Counted from the stretch's first letter, positions 36,422-44,934 are shown. The stretch: 64,000 nucleotides of DNA from Chelatococcus composti (GCF_014201415.1 NZ_JACHEH010000006.1:1-64000), one strand, 5' to 3'. The notes: generated by a model from the letters alone, not told the origin. Numbers and translations are program-made.

Positions 36422-37489
36422 TCAGCGCAGCGGCGAGACCGTGCCGACCTGGAAGGGACCGAAGAAGATGCGCCCGTCCGTGAAACGGATGGGCGGCAGC
36501 TTCGTCATGCCGGGCGAGGCCCCGTCTGGCGCCTTGCCGCCGAGGGCGGCGAGACCGCCCGCAAGGAGGCCGGCGAGCCCGTTGCCGCCGAGGCCGAAAC
36601 GCGCGAGGAGGCCGTCGAGACCGGCAACCGACGCGTCGACGGTCCCCTCCGGCCGACGCTGGGTGTCGATCCCGAGGTGGCCGCTCGCCTCCAGGGATTG
36701 CGGGCCCTTGACCACGGCAAGGCGCGTCAGCTCCACGGCTCCACCGCGCTCCCGCCATGCGTCCAGCCGGGCGGGCGTCGAGCCGCGGGCGAGCAGCCCG
36801 GCATTGGTGACCGTGGCGCGCAGGGTGAGGTCTGCGGCCTCAGAGCTGGCGAGAAGGGCGTCGAGCACAGGCACCGACGCCTTGCGCATGTCGAGCGCAA
36901 GGTCGTAGGCGCCAGCGCGTTCCGGCGTGCGCCGGGCATGGAATTCCACGGCCTCGGCCCTGAAGTCCCCGGGAGACGAGCCGGGCACGCTCACCGTCAT
37001 CGTCGGCTCGACGATGCTCACGGCCACGCGCTCTGGCATGTCGTTGGCGACGATGACGCTCGCATCAAAGCTGCGCCAGTCGAGCGTCAGGCTAGCGTCG
37101 TCGGACGTGCTGCGCACCACGAGCGGCCCCTCGACCTCGAGGATAACGTGCTGCGGCTGGTAGACCTGCGACACCGCGAGGAAGCGCTTCAGCTCGCCCG
37201 TGGCGGGGCCGATCTCCGTCTCGCCCGTAAAGGTGGCGTTCTCGCAGCGCAGCTCGAACCGGAAGGGAAAGCCGCCGACCGAGCGTTGCGGGCAGGACCA
37301 CTGGCGCCCGTCCGCCGCCTCCCGCGCCAGCCACAGCTCGACCGCATCGAGCGCACGGGCACGCGCGACGAACCAGAAGACGGACCAGCCTGCGACGAGC
37401 AGCGCCAGCAGCAGGACCGGCAGGTAGAGCCCCCAGCGGCTGCGGCGCACGCCTGCCGGGCTCGTATCGACCTGTTCCCTTTCGTTCAA
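36422..37489 (-). CDS. DUF2125 domain-containing membrane-anchored protein
   Basis: 355-residue protein with one N-terminal membrane anchor (YLPVLLLALLVAGWSVFWFVA, about residues 22-42) and a large periplasmic DUF2125 domain. The segment AREAADGRQWSCPQRSVGGFPFRFELRCENATF, split here by its two cysteines, is the family signature. DUF2125 proteins are conserved in Hyphomicrobiales and resemble AsmA-like or YdgA-like envelope proteins; function unknown. Convergent with the prephenate dehydrogenase gene (11-bp gap). Confidence 0.88.
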   Translation of the reverse strand: MNEREQVDTSPAGVRRSRWGLYLPVLLLALLVAGWSVFWFVARARALDAVELWLAREAADGRQWSCPQRSVGGFPFRFELRCENATFTGETEIGPATGELKRFLAVSQVYQPQHVILEVEGPLVVRSTSDDASLTLDWRSFDASVIVANDMPERVAVSIVEPTMTVSVPGSSPGDFRAEAVEFHARRTPERAGAYDLALDMRKASVPVLDALLASSEAADLTLRATVTNAGLLARGSTPARLDAWRERGGAVELTRLAVVKGPQSLEASGHLGIDTQRRPEGTVDASVAGLDGLLARFGLGGNGLAGLLAGGLAALGGKAPDGASPGMTKLPPIRFTDGRIFFGPFQVGTVSPLR

Positions 37490-37610
37490 CGCCCTCTCCC
37501 TTGTTGCACCGTCCCTTCCTACCTGTTACCCGCATTGCGGCCAAGCGGCGGCACGGGCACAAGGTCTCGGCGTCACGGCACGGCCTGTTTCAGCGACGAG
37601 ACGGAAGGGC

Positions 37611-38138
37611 ATGAGCCACGAATCGGGCGATCTGTGGGTCTTCGGCTACGGCTCTCTGATGTGGCGGCCCGGCTTTCCCTTCATCGACCGCTTTCCGGCC
37701 CGGCTCGCCGGCTACCACCGCGCGCTGTGCATCTATTCGCACGTCCACCGCGGCACGCCTGAGCGGCCGGGCCTCGTACTCGGCCTCGACCGCGGCGGCG
37801 CCTGCAAGGGCGTGGCCTTCCGCGTGCCCGGCCCGGAGGTCGAGGAGACAATCGCCTATCTGCGGGCGCGGGAGCAGGCGACATCCGTCTATCTGGAACG
37901 GCACCTGCCCGTGCGCCTCGCCAATGGCGAGCAGGTGACTGCCCTCACCTACGTGGCGGACCGCCGGCATCCCCAATATGCCGGCATACTGCCGCGCGAG
38001 GCGCTGCTGGCCATCGTCAGGCAGGGCGTCGGCCAGTCCGGTCCCAACCCGGAATATGTGCTGAACACCTACGAGCACCTCATGGCGCTCGACGTGCACG
38101 ACGCCACGCTCGCCTGGCTCGCCGCCCAGCTGCACTGA
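37611..38138 (+). CDS. ChaC-type gamma-glutamylcyclotransferase
   Basis: 175-residue cyclotransferase that would cleave glutathione to 5-oxoproline and Cys-Gly. The N-terminal signature is WVFGYGSLMWRPGFPF, followed by GYHRALCIYSHVHRGTPERPGLVLGLD and the catalytic Glu region REQATSVYLERHLPV. The length and motif fit the ChaC (glutathione-specific) group. The start at 37611 is about 120 bp after the DUF2125 gene on the opposite strand. It is convergent with the SOS-box-linked gene. Confidence 0.92.
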   Translation: MSHESGDLWVFGYGSLMWRPGFPFIDRFPARLAGYHRALCIYSHVHRGTPERPGLVLGLDRGGACKGVAFRVPGPEVEETIAYLRAREQATSVYLERHLPVRLANGEQVTALTYVADRRHPQYAGILPREALLAIVRQGVGQSGPNPEYVLNTYEHLMALDVHDATLAWLAAQLH

Positions 38139-38154
38139 GCGCACGCCGGGCGGA

Positions 38155-38568
38155 TCACTGGAACGGGTGCAGGTCGCGCACGACGGCCGCGCGCGCCTCG
38201 GCGCTGGTGGCAAGGAGATGGACGTGGAGCTCCACAGCGCCACAGGCGCGCATCTGCCCGAACCAGGCGCTGTCGAAGCCGTGCGGCGAAAGCGGAGAGG
38301 ACTCGCACACGCCGACGATGCGGCGCGCCTCGCCCTCGCGCGCGACGGCGATGAGCACGGCGTCGAGGTGCGCCTCCTGCCACATGGCCGTCAGCGGATA
38401 GACGGACACGACATAGCGGCGGCCCGAGCGCCCGCGCCAGGCGCGCAGGGGCAGGAGATCGCCGCCGGAAGCGACGTGGAGGGTCTCGTCCCGCACGGGC
38501 GAGCTCACACGGGCGGACGCAAGGGGACGACGCGCCACGTGCACGGGGAATTGGACGACAGCGCTCAT
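38155..38568 (-). CDS. Orphan protein under twin predicted SOS boxes
   Basis: 137-residue soluble protein of unknown function. The start at 38568 (MSAVVQFPVHVARR) has GGAG seven bases upstream; the open frame reaches 18 codons higher, but that part lies in the operator. No signal peptide or membrane helix. Notable segments: RYVVSVYPLTAMWQEAHLDAVLIAVAREG (described in two parts: a beta-rich RYVVSVYPL and a helix-forming HLDAVLIAVARE), CESSPLSPHGFD and a C-terminal VELHVHLLATS. It lies 81 bp downstream of plsC and is convergent with chaC. Two GTTC-N7-GTTC sites 13-43 bp before its start suggest LexA control, so a role in DNA damage response or mutagenesis is possible. No homologous family is recognised. 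Confidence 0.78.
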   Translation of the reverse strand: MSAVVQFPVHVARRPLASARVSSPVRDETLHVASGGDLLPLRAWRGRSGRRYVVSVYPLTAMWQEAHLDAVLIAVAREGEARRIVGVCESSPLSPHGFDSAWFGQMRACGAVELHVHLLATSAEARAAVVRDLHPFQ

Positions 38569-38580
38569 TTCCGGCTCCAC

Positions 38581-38611
38581 GTTCCCTTTTTGTTCGGAAC
38601 AAAAAGAGAAC
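38581..38611. promoter_or_regulatory. Two back-to-back alphaproteobacterial SOS (LexA) boxes
   Basis: Box 1, plus strand 38581-38595: GTTCCCTTTTTGTTC. Box 2, minus strand 38611-38597: GTTCTCTTTTTGTTC. Each is GTTC-N7-GTTC, the direct-repeat LexA site known from Rhizobiaceae and Rhodobacter. They are separated by one base (38596) and form a 31-bp palindrome with a single mismatched pair. TTGACA on the minus strand (38630-38625) is the likely -35 of the gene 38155-38568, so the boxes cover its -10 and start. The hairpin lacks a T-tract, so it is not a plsC terminator. Confidence 0.72.
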
Positions 38612-38649
38612 ATCTTAACCATGTTGTCAAGCGCCGTCGTTGCAGCTGA

Positions 38650-39426
38650 TCACGCCCCGGCGCGTTCCGGCTGCGGCGGGGCGGCGTCGCCGATCTCGGC
38701 AAGCCCCTCGGCATGGAGGCGGCGGGCGGCAGGCTCGATGGTCTCGATCAGCGTCGGCACCAGGCTGTCGCGCGGCAGGCCGGGCGGAATCGGCGGCAGG
38801 AATTCGACGACAATCGTACCCGGCCGGCGGATGAAGCGCCGGCGCGGCCAGAAGAGGCCGGAGTTGAGGGCGACCGGCAGGCACGGCACGCCCAGCCGGT
38901 CGTAGAGATGGGCGATGCCGTACTTGTAGGCAGGCTCGGCCCCCGGCGGCCGGCGCGTACCCTCGGGAAAGATGATGATCTGCCGGCCGTCGCGGGCCTC
39001 CTCGGCAGCCTTTTCCGTCATGCGCACCATGGCACGGGCGCCGCCCTTGCGGTCCACGGGCACCATGTCGGCCTTCCACAGGTACCAGCCGAAGAAGGGG
39101 ATGAACATGAGCTCCCGCTTCAGGATGAAGGTAGGGTCCGAAAAGAAGGGAACGAGGGCGAAGGTCTCCCACATCGACTGGTGCTTGCACGCCGCCAGGC
39201 AGCCGCCCTGGGGGATGTTGGACACGCCGCGCACCTCAAGGCGCGTACCGGCCAGGACGCGCAGGAGCCACAGCGACGTGCGCGCCCAGGCGCGGGCCAC
39301 CGCCATCAGCATGCGCCGCGGTAGCAGCAGCATCGGCAGGCAGGCGATGAGCCAGACGATGAGGTTGGCGTAAAAGGCGACGTTGAAGGCGAGTGAGCGG
39401 AGAGCGAGCATGGCATCCGGCAGCAT
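38650..39426 (-). CDS. plsC: 1-acyl-sn-glycerol-3-phosphate acyltransferase
   Basis: Membrane-bound acyltransferase converting lysophosphatidic acid to phosphatidic acid. 258 residues with an N-terminal hydrophobic anchor (ANLIVWLIACLPMLLLP), an NHxxxxD-like motif in the form KHQSMWET, MVPVDRKGG, and the acyl-acceptor motif IIFPEGTRRPPG. Start at 39426, or the ATG at 39411. It is part of a leftward run ftsE-ftsX-YdcF-plsC that is conserved in Hyphomicrobiales. Confidence 0.92.
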   Translation of the reverse strand: MLPDAMLALRSLAFNVAFYANLIVWLIACLPMLLLPRRMLMAVARAWARTSLWLLRVLAGTRLEVRGVSNIPQGGCLAACKHQSMWETFALVPFFSDPTFILKRELMFIPFFGWYLWKADMVPVDRKGGARAMVRMTEKAAEEARDGRQIIIFPEGTRRPPGAEPAYKYGIAHLYDRLGVPCLPVALNSGLFWPRRRFIRRPGTIVVEFLPPIPPGLPRDSLVPTLIETIEPAARRLHAEGLAEIGDAAPPQPERAGA

Positions 39427-39456
39427 GTGCGCGCGGGGCCGGCGCGCGCTGACCGC

Positions 39457-40209
39457 CTAACGCAGCACGGGGGCAGTCGCAACCGGTTTGCGCCCGCCGA
39501 TAAGCACGGCGACGCGCGAATCCTCCGGGTCGTGCTCCACCCAGGTACGCGCCACGGCCGCGAGATACTTCAGGTATTCCATAAAGAGCAGCCGCGCGGC
39601 CACCGGATCCCGCCACCACCGCTCGGTGTCGATGCGGTCAGCCGAGACCGCGTGGGGCACGAGTTCGGTCTCGGGCAGCACGTTGCCGAGCTCCACCAGC
39701 GACCGCGGCATGTGGTAGTTCGACGTGACCACGATCAGCGAACGGAAGGCATGCCGCTGCACCCAACGCCGGGTCTCGATCGCGTTGCCGATGGTGTTGC
39801 GTGCGCGGTAGTCAAGGTCGACGCAGCAGTCGACCAGGTCGACGAGCTCGGGATTGAGAATGGCGAGCTGGGCCGGCGTGGTGTGCTTGTTGACGCCGCT
39901 GATCAGCAGGCGACGGGCATGGCCCTGCCTCACGAGATCGGCCGCATCGGCAATGCGCTGGGCACCGCCGGTGAGCGCCACCACGGCATCCGCCCTTGCA
40001 TCCACCCGCCGCCCGACGCGCCCCACCATGTCGGTGAAGACGAAGAAGCCGCCAACGAAGGCGAGGCAAGCAAGAAGGCCGGCGACCGCCAGACTGCGGC
40101 GCAGCATCCGCCAGCGACGGCGACGGCGGGGGGACGCGGCCGGCGCCACGGCGGTCGGCTCGCTATCGGCGGGGTCGGCAACCATCGGCTCGTTGCCAGC
40201 GATGCTCAT
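39457..40209 (-). CDS. YdcF/SanA-family (DUF218) membrane protein
   Basis: 250-residue protein. Proline/alanine-rich cytosolic N-terminus ending in RRRRRWRMLRR, one membrane helix (SLAVAGLLACLAFVGGFFVF), then a periplasmic DUF218 domain with ADAVVALTGGAQRI, RRLLISGVN, ARNTIGNAIETRRWV and VTSNYHMPRSL, the usual family blocks. Such proteins (ElyC, SanA, YdcF) influence envelope integrity or undecaprenyl-phosphate use. Position between ftsX and plsC supports an envelope role. Confidence 0.9.
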   Translation of the reverse strand: MSIAGNEPMVADPADSEPTAVAPAASPRRRRRWRMLRRSLAVAGLLACLAFVGGFFVFTDMVGRVGRRVDARADAVVALTGGAQRIADAADLVRQGHARRLLISGVNKHTTPAQLAILNPELVDLVDCCVDLDYRARNTIGNAIETRRWVQRHAFRSLIVVTSNYHMPRSLVELGNVLPETELVPHAVSADRIDTERWWRDPVAARLLFMEYLKYLAAVARTWVEHDPEDSRVAVLIGGRKPVATAPVLR

Positions 40210-40285
40210 GCTCTTACCTTTCGCTGTGCAGCATACCGACGATTGCGGCGCGCACTAGGCACAAGATGCACGCCGCCGCTTACCC

Positions 40286-41257
40286 TCAGCCGAGCCCGCG
40301 CAAATGCCGGTGCACCGTGAAGCGCGAGACAAGCGCCGTGGTGGTGGCGACGATCGCCGCCACGACGACGACGGCACCATAGCCGCGCCAGCCGATGTCG
40401 AAGGCGCCGAACAAGGCCTCGATCTGGTCCCCGCCCGGGCTCGCCCGCCAGTAGCCGGCGAGGAAGCCGAGGCACGCGATGAGCAGGATGGCCGCGAGGC
40501 AGCCGATGGCGCCGCCCTTGAGCCCGAGACCGAGGAACCGGACCTGGAACTCGCGCGCGATGAACCGGTCGTCGGCCCCCACGAAATGCAGCACCTCCAG
40601 GATCTCGCGGCTGCTCGCCACCGCCGCCCGCGTCGCGAAGGCGATGGCGAGCGCAGCCGCCGTGAGCACCAGGCCGACGATGGCAAGGGCAATGATGACG
40701 AGAGTGCTCGCCATGGTCGACAGGCGGGCGATCCAGGTGCGGTGGTCGTCGAGGCTGGCCGTCGGCACCTGCTCGGCCAGCTGCTGCTTCATGGCGGTGA
40801 GGTCTGGCGTGGTGTCGGACTTGAGACGCACGACGACGAGGCGCGGCACCGGCAGCTCGACGAGCTCGAGCCCCGTGCCGAGCCAGGGCGCCAGAAGCCG
40901 CTCCGCCTCCTCCTTCGAGTAGACGGACACCGAATCGACCTGCGGGTCGGCGCCAGCCACGGCGACGGCAGCGGCGACATCTGCCTCGATGTCGCGCTGG
41001 GCGTTGGGCTTCACCTGGATGGTGATCTCCCGGGAGATAGAGGAGCGCCATTCGGCCGAGGCGCTGGCCACGAGCTCGGCGGCGCCCGCCGCAAGCGCGG
41101 CGAGAAAGGTGAGAATGGCGATGACGGTGACGAGCGCCCGGCCAGCCACCGAATCGGCTGGGACGAGCGGCTGGTTGCGGCGCAGTGTCTCGGGCAGCGG
41201 CCCAAGGTCGGACTCGACGTCCGGTGCGGGGTTGGTCCGTTCGGTGCGGCGCATCAT
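40286..41257 (-). CDS. ftsX: Cell division protein FtsX
   Basis: Membrane partner of FtsE; the FtsEX complex controls peptidoglycan hydrolases at the division site. 323 residues: cytosolic N-terminus, first helix (ALVTVIAILTFLAALAAG), a periplasmic loop (REITIQVKPNAQRDIEADV ... VYSKEEAERLLAPWLG) typical of FtsX, then three helices including a region with SSREILEVLHFVGADDRFIAREFQ. Start at 41257 is 4 bp after the ftsE stop; the annotated-looking longer frame overlaps ftsE and is not needed. Confidence 0.92.
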   Translation of the reverse strand: MMRRTERTNPAPDVESDLGPLPETLRRNQPLVPADSVAGRALVTVIAILTFLAALAAGAAELVASASAEWRSSISREITIQVKPNAQRDIEADVAAAVAVAGADPQVDSVSVYSKEEAERLLAPWLGTGLELVELPVPRLVVVRLKSDTTPDLTAMKQQLAEQVPTASLDDHRTWIARLSTMASTLVIIALAIVGLVLTAAALAIAFATRAAVASSREILEVLHFVGADDRFIAREFQVRFLGLGLKGGAIGCLAAILLIACLGFLAGYWRASPGGDQIEALFGAFDIGWRGYGAVVVVAAIVATTTALVSRFTVHRHLRGLG

Positions 41258-41261
41258 GCCG

Positions 41262-41921
41262 TCACTCGTAGATGTGCAGGCGGCCTTCGCCAAGCACCAG
41301 GCGGCGGGCATCCACCTGGTCCATCAGCGCAAGGTCGTGCGTGGCGATGATCACCGACGTGCCGAGCCGGTTGAGCTCCACGAAGAGGCGCAGCAGCCGC
41401 CGGGCGAGGCTCGGGTCGACGTTGCCGGTCGGCTCGTCGGCCAGCAGCAGCTCCGGCCGCGAGATGAGGGCGCGGGCGATGGCCGCGCGCTGCTTCTCGC
41501 CGCCCGACAGCACGGGCGGCAGCACGTGCATGCGCTCGCCCAGGCCCACCCAGCGCAGCAGCTCCACCACCTCGGCGCGATAGCTCGCCTCCTCGCGGCC
41601 CTGCACGCGCAGCGGCAGGGCGACGTTCTCGTAGGTGGTGAGATGGTCGAGCAGCCGGAAGTCCTGGAAGACGACGCCCATGCGCCGGCGCAGGGCGGTG
41701 AGCGCCTCCCCGCTGATCTGCGACACGTCCTCGCCGAAGAGGGTGATGAGGCCGCGTGTCGGCTTGAGGGCGAGAAGGATGAGGCGCAACAGCGTCGTCT
41801 TGCCGGCCCCTGAGGGGCCCGTGAGAAATTGGAACGAGCGCGGCTCGATCGAGAACGTCAGGTCTCGCAGCACCTCCGGCCCCATGCCGTAGCGCAGTCC
41901 GACATTGTCGAAACGAACCAC
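41262..41921 (-). CDS. ftsE: Cell division ATP-binding protein FtsE
   Basis: 219-residue ABC ATPase of the FtsEX complex. Walker A GPSGAGKTT (35-43), Q-loop VVFQDFRLLDHLTTYENVALPL which is characteristic of FtsE, signature LSGGEKQR, Walker B LLLADEPTGNVDPSLA, and the H-loop IIATHDLALM. GGAGGTG lies just upstream of the ATG at 41921. First gene of the leftward operon; divergent from hpt across 299 bp, which contain no other gene. Confidence 0.96.
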   Translation of the reverse strand: MVRFDNVGLRYGMGPEVLRDLTFSIEPRSFQFLTGPSGAGKTTLLRLILLALKPTRGLITLFGEDVSQISGEALTALRRRMGVVFQDFRLLDHLTTYENVALPLRVQGREEASYRAEVVELLRWVGLGERMHVLPPVLSGGEKQRAAIARALISRPELLLADEPTGNVDPSLARRLLRLFVELNRLGTSVIIATHDLALMDQVDARRLVLGEGRLHIYE

Positions 41922-42220
41922 CAGTCACCTCCTCGCGGCCGCGGCCTTCACGGTTCATTAACCATGACGGCCGACCAATTGGTGTCACGCGGATGCCCGT
42001 CCTAGCCGGGGCAGGCCGCGCATACCAGCCTGATTCGCCATGCCCATTGTCTGTCCTTCCCGCACCAACGCCTATAGGCTCGTCGATGCGGAGGCGCGGG
42101 CGCCCCGGAAGCGGGCAGCCCCGTGCCCGGTTCTTCCCCGCCTGTCCGACTTGCACACAGCACCGGCGGCGGTTAAGCGGCGGCATGCGCTCCGCTGCGG
42201 GCAACGATAAAGGCCAGACC

Positions 42221-42775
42221 ATGCAGACGAAGACCATCCGGGTTCTGTTCGACGAGAAAGCGATCGCTGCCCGCAACGAGGAGATCGCCAAGGCCGTGGC
42301 CGCCTCCGAGCCACGCGACCTTCTGGTGGTTGCCGTGCTGAAAGGCAGCTTCATGTTCGCGGCCGATCTCATCCGCGCGCTGCACCGCGCCGGGCTCGAG
42401 CCGCAGGTGGAGTTCGTCCACATGTCGAGCTATCGCGAGGCCACCGTCTCCTCCGGGCACGTCGAGATCCTGAAGGATGTGGAAAGCGACGTGCGCGGCC
42501 GCGACGTGCTGCTCGTCGACGACATTCTCGAATCGGGCCGCACCCTCGCCTTCGCCAAGGATCTTCTGATGGCCCGGGGCGCGCGTACCGTGAAATCGGC
42601 CGTGCTGCTCGAGAAGCCGGGCAAGCGTGCGGTACGGATCGATGCCGACTATGTCGGCTTCGAATGTCCCGATCTTTTCGTGGTCGGCTACGGCATGGAC
42701 GTGGCCCACCGCTACCGGCAACTGCCGTTCGTTGGCGTCGTTGAGGCAGAAAGAGAGGACCGCAAGGAGCAGTAA
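42221..42775 (+). CDS. hpt: Hypoxanthine phosphoribosyltransferase
   Basis: Purine salvage enzyme making IMP (and GMP) from base plus PRPP. 184 residues; the PRPP-binding motif VLLVDDILESGRTL (96-109), VLKGSFMFAADLIRAL and the base-contacting C-terminal VGYGMDVAHRYRQLPFVG are clear. Start at 42221 (MQTKTIRVLFDEKAI) was chosen over upstream ATGs for the typical N-terminus. Followed after 2 bp by a response regulator gene, so the two are cotranscribed. Confidence 0.95.
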   Translation: MQTKTIRVLFDEKAIAARNEEIAKAVAASEPRDLLVVAVLKGSFMFAADLIRALHRAGLEPQVEFVHMSSYREATVSSGHVEILKDVESDVRGRDVLLVDDILESGRTLAFAKDLLMARGARTVKSAVLLEKPGKRAVRIDADYVGFECPDLFVVGYGMDVAHRYRQLPFVGVVEAEREDRKEQ

Positions 42776-42777
42776 CG

Positions 42778-43143
42778 ATGGCGCATATTCTGCTCGTCGA
42801 CGACGAGGAGGGCGTTCGGGGCTTCCTGAAGCGCGGGCTGGAGATCGACGGCCATGCCGTGGTCACGGCCGTCGACGGCGAGGATGGCCTTGCCCGTCTC
42901 GACCAGCACCAGGGACGGTTCGACCTTCTGCTCACCGACATCCGCATGCCCATCATGGACGGCATCGCCTTGGCGCATGCTGCCAAGCGCTCGTATCCCG
43001 AACTGCCCATCATGCTGATGACTGGCTTCGCTGACCAGCGCGAGCGGGCGAGCTCGCTTGACGGCGTCGTCATCGACGTGCTGACGAAGCCTTTCTCCCT
43101 GGCGGAGCTGCGCACGAGCGTGCGCGAGGCGCTGAACAGCTGA
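42778..43143 (+). CDS. Single-domain response regulator (CpdR-like)
   Basis: 121-residue receiver-only protein. Acidic pocket DDEE at residues 8-11, phospho-acceptor Asp54 in LLLTDIRMP, Thr82 in LMTGFA and Lys104 in LTKPF. Length, lack of an output domain and the position next to hpt and ftsE recall CpdR, the adaptor regulator that controls ClpXP delivery in the alphaproteobacterial cell cycle, but the sequence is more divergent than typical CpdR. The partner kinase is unknown; the CckA-ChpT pathway is expected if it is CpdR. Confidence 0.88.
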   Translation: MAHILLVDDEEGVRGFLKRGLEIDGHAVVTAVDGEDGLARLDQHQGRFDLLLTDIRMPIMDGIALAHAAKRSYPELPIMLMTGFADQRERASSLDGVVIDVLTKPFSLAELRTSVREALNS

Positions 43144-43267
43144 GGCCGGGGCAGGCGCGCGCCGCCATGCGCCCGGCGCGGGCGAGCTTGCCTGTCGCGG
43201 CCCTTGCCTGGTCTGCTAGCTCGCGCCATACGCAGGAGGCCCCTTTCCCGCGCCCACGGAGCCGCCC

Positions 43268-44431
43268 ATGACCGCTTCCAAGAAGCCCTGGTCCGCCCGC
43301 ACCCTCGCCGCCCAGGCCATGGGTGCCACGGATCCGCTGACCCGGGCCGTCGTCCCGCCGATCCATGTGGCGACGACCTACATCCGTGACGAGGACAATG
43401 GCTATTCCTCCGGCTTCGTCTACGGCCGGCCGGACAACGCCACGACGCGCGAAGCGGAGAATGTCCTCGCCATGCTGGAGGGAGGCAGCCAGGCCCTCCT
43501 CTTCGGCTCGGGCATGGCCGCGGCGACGGCCGTGTTCCAGGCACTCGGTCCGGGCGACCACATCGTCGCGCCCACGGTAATGTACTGGGCACTGCGCCAC
43601 TGGCTTGCCAGCGAGGCCAGGCGCTGGGGCCTTCAGGTCGACTTCGTCGACACCACCGACCTCGATGCGCTGCGGGCTGCCGTCACGCCCGGCCGCACCA
43701 GGCTCATCTGGATCGAGACCCCGTCGAATCCGCTGTGGACGATCACCGACATCGCCGCGGCGGCCGAGATCGCCCACGCGGCCGGGGCGCGGCTCGCGGT
43801 CGATTCCACCACCGCCTCGCCCTACCACACCCGGCCGCTGGCCCTCGGCGCCGACATCGTCATGCATGCGGCGACGAAGATCCTCAACGGCCACTCGGAC
43901 GTGGTCGCCGGCGCCCTCGTCACCAAGGCAGAAGATGATTTCTGGGCGCGCATCGCCGCCATCCGCCGGGGGCAGGGCGGCATCCTCGGACCCTTTGAGG
44001 CCTACCTCCTCACGCGCGGCATGCGCACCTTCCACCTGCGCGCCGCGGCCCAGAGCGCCTCGGCGGCCCGGCTCGCCGAGAAGCTCGCCGCGCATCCGGC
44101 GGTGTCGAAGGTGCTCTATCCGGGCCTGCCGGACCATCCCGGCCATGCCGTCGCCGCGCAGCAGATGGAGAACGGCTTCGGCTACATGCTGTCCATCCGG
44201 CTCGCGGCCGGCGAGGCCGCTGCCATTGCCACAGCCGCCAGGGTCGAGCTGTGGAAGCGCGCCACCTCGCTCGGCGGTGTCGAGAGCCTCATTGAGCATC
44301 GCGCCTCGATCGAGGGCGCAGGCTCGCCATGCCCGCCCGACCTGCTGCGCCTGTCCGTCGGCATCGAGGACCCGCAGGACCTTTACGACGATCTCGCCAC
44401 CGCGCTCGACCGCGCCACGGGGCGCAGCTGA
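43268..44431 (+). CDS. PLP-dependent transsulfuration family enzyme (cystathionine beta-lyase/gamma-synthase type)
   Basis: 387-residue Cys/Met metabolism PLP enzyme. Motifs: YGRPDNATTREAENVLAMLEGG (tyrosine contacting the cofactor phosphate), FGSGMAAATAVFQAL, IETPSNPLWTITDI, and PLP Lys204 in HAATKILNGHSDVV. Sequence alone does not separate cystathionine gamma-synthase, beta-lyase or O-acylhomoserine sulfhydrylase. It stands alone, convergent with the Bro-N gene (5-bp gap), 10 kb from metX. Confidence 0.9.
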   Translation: MTASKKPWSARTLAAQAMGATDPLTRAVVPPIHVATTYIRDEDNGYSSGFVYGRPDNATTREAENVLAMLEGGSQALLFGSGMAAATAVFQALGPGDHIVAPTVMYWALRHWLASEARRWGLQVDFVDTTDLDALRAAVTPGRTRLIWIETPSNPLWTITDIAAAAEIAHAAGARLAVDSTTASPYHTRPLALGADIVMHAATKILNGHSDVVAGALVTKAEDDFWARIAAIRRGQGGILGPFEAYLLTRGMRTFHLRAAAQSASAARLAEKLAAHPAVSKVLYPGLPDHPGHAVAAQQMENGFGYMLSIRLAAGEAAAIATAARVELWKRATSLGGVESLIEHRASIEGAGSPCPPDLLRLSVGIEDPQDLYDDLATALDRATGRS

Positions 44432-44436
44432 ACCAT

Positions 44437-44934
44437 TCAGCCGACCGCTGAGCGCAGACGCTCCCGCCCCCGCGCCGGCGCCTCGTCCCCTTCGCAGCCG
44501 ATGCCTTGGTCCGCAACCCGGTCACCGAGAGCCGTGACGACATTGCGCGCGGTGGAGCGCACCAGGCGGCAGAGGGCCGGCAGCTCGCCGGCCTCGGCCT
44601 TGGGCATGCGGCGGCGCAGCGCCTCGGCGACCAGCGCCTCGAGACCCGTTTCCGACACCAGCATGTAGCGCGTGAACGGCCGGAAGGTGCCGGGGCTCGT
44701 CTCCAGCCGGACGAGCAGCTTGTCGTCCGGCCCGACGCAGGCAAGCGCCTGGGTGACATTGATGATGCCGGCCCGATTCATGGAAAAACGCAGCGCGCGG
44801 CAGATGTCTGCCGCGACGAACCACAGGCGGCCGCCGCGCTGGACGAAGCGCACGACATCTCCGCTGCCCGGCCAGGTCAGGCTGTGAACCGTGTCGATTG
44901 CGAAACTCTCCAGGGCCTCTCCCATCGCCGACAA
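44437..44934 (-). CDS. Bro-N domain protein (phage antirepressor-like)
   Basis: 165-residue protein. The N-terminal half has the Bro-N fold signature (VVRFVQRGGRLWFVAADICRALRF, then VGPDDKLLVRLET and VSETGLEALVAEALRR), known from baculovirus BRO proteins and phage antirepressors, which bind DNA. The usual C-terminal KilA-like domain is missing; instead there is a short charged tail. No phage gene is adjacent, so this is either a domesticated regulator or a leftover. Start M1 or M4 (44925). Confidence 0.8.
   Translation of the reverse strand: MSAMGEALESFAIDTVHSLTWPGSGDVVRFVQRGGRLWFVAADICRALRFSMNRAGIINVTQALACVGPDDKLLVRLETSPGTFRPFTRYMLVSETGLEALVAEALRRRMPKAEAGELPALCRLVRSTARNVVTALGDRVADQGIGCEGDEAPARGRERLRSAVG

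Noticed and set aside
38581-38611. Reading the palindrome as a transcription terminator of plsC
   Set aside because: There is no T-tract after the stem on the plsC strand, the stem is AT-rich in the middle, and it lies at promoter distance from the next gene with a TTGACA before it.
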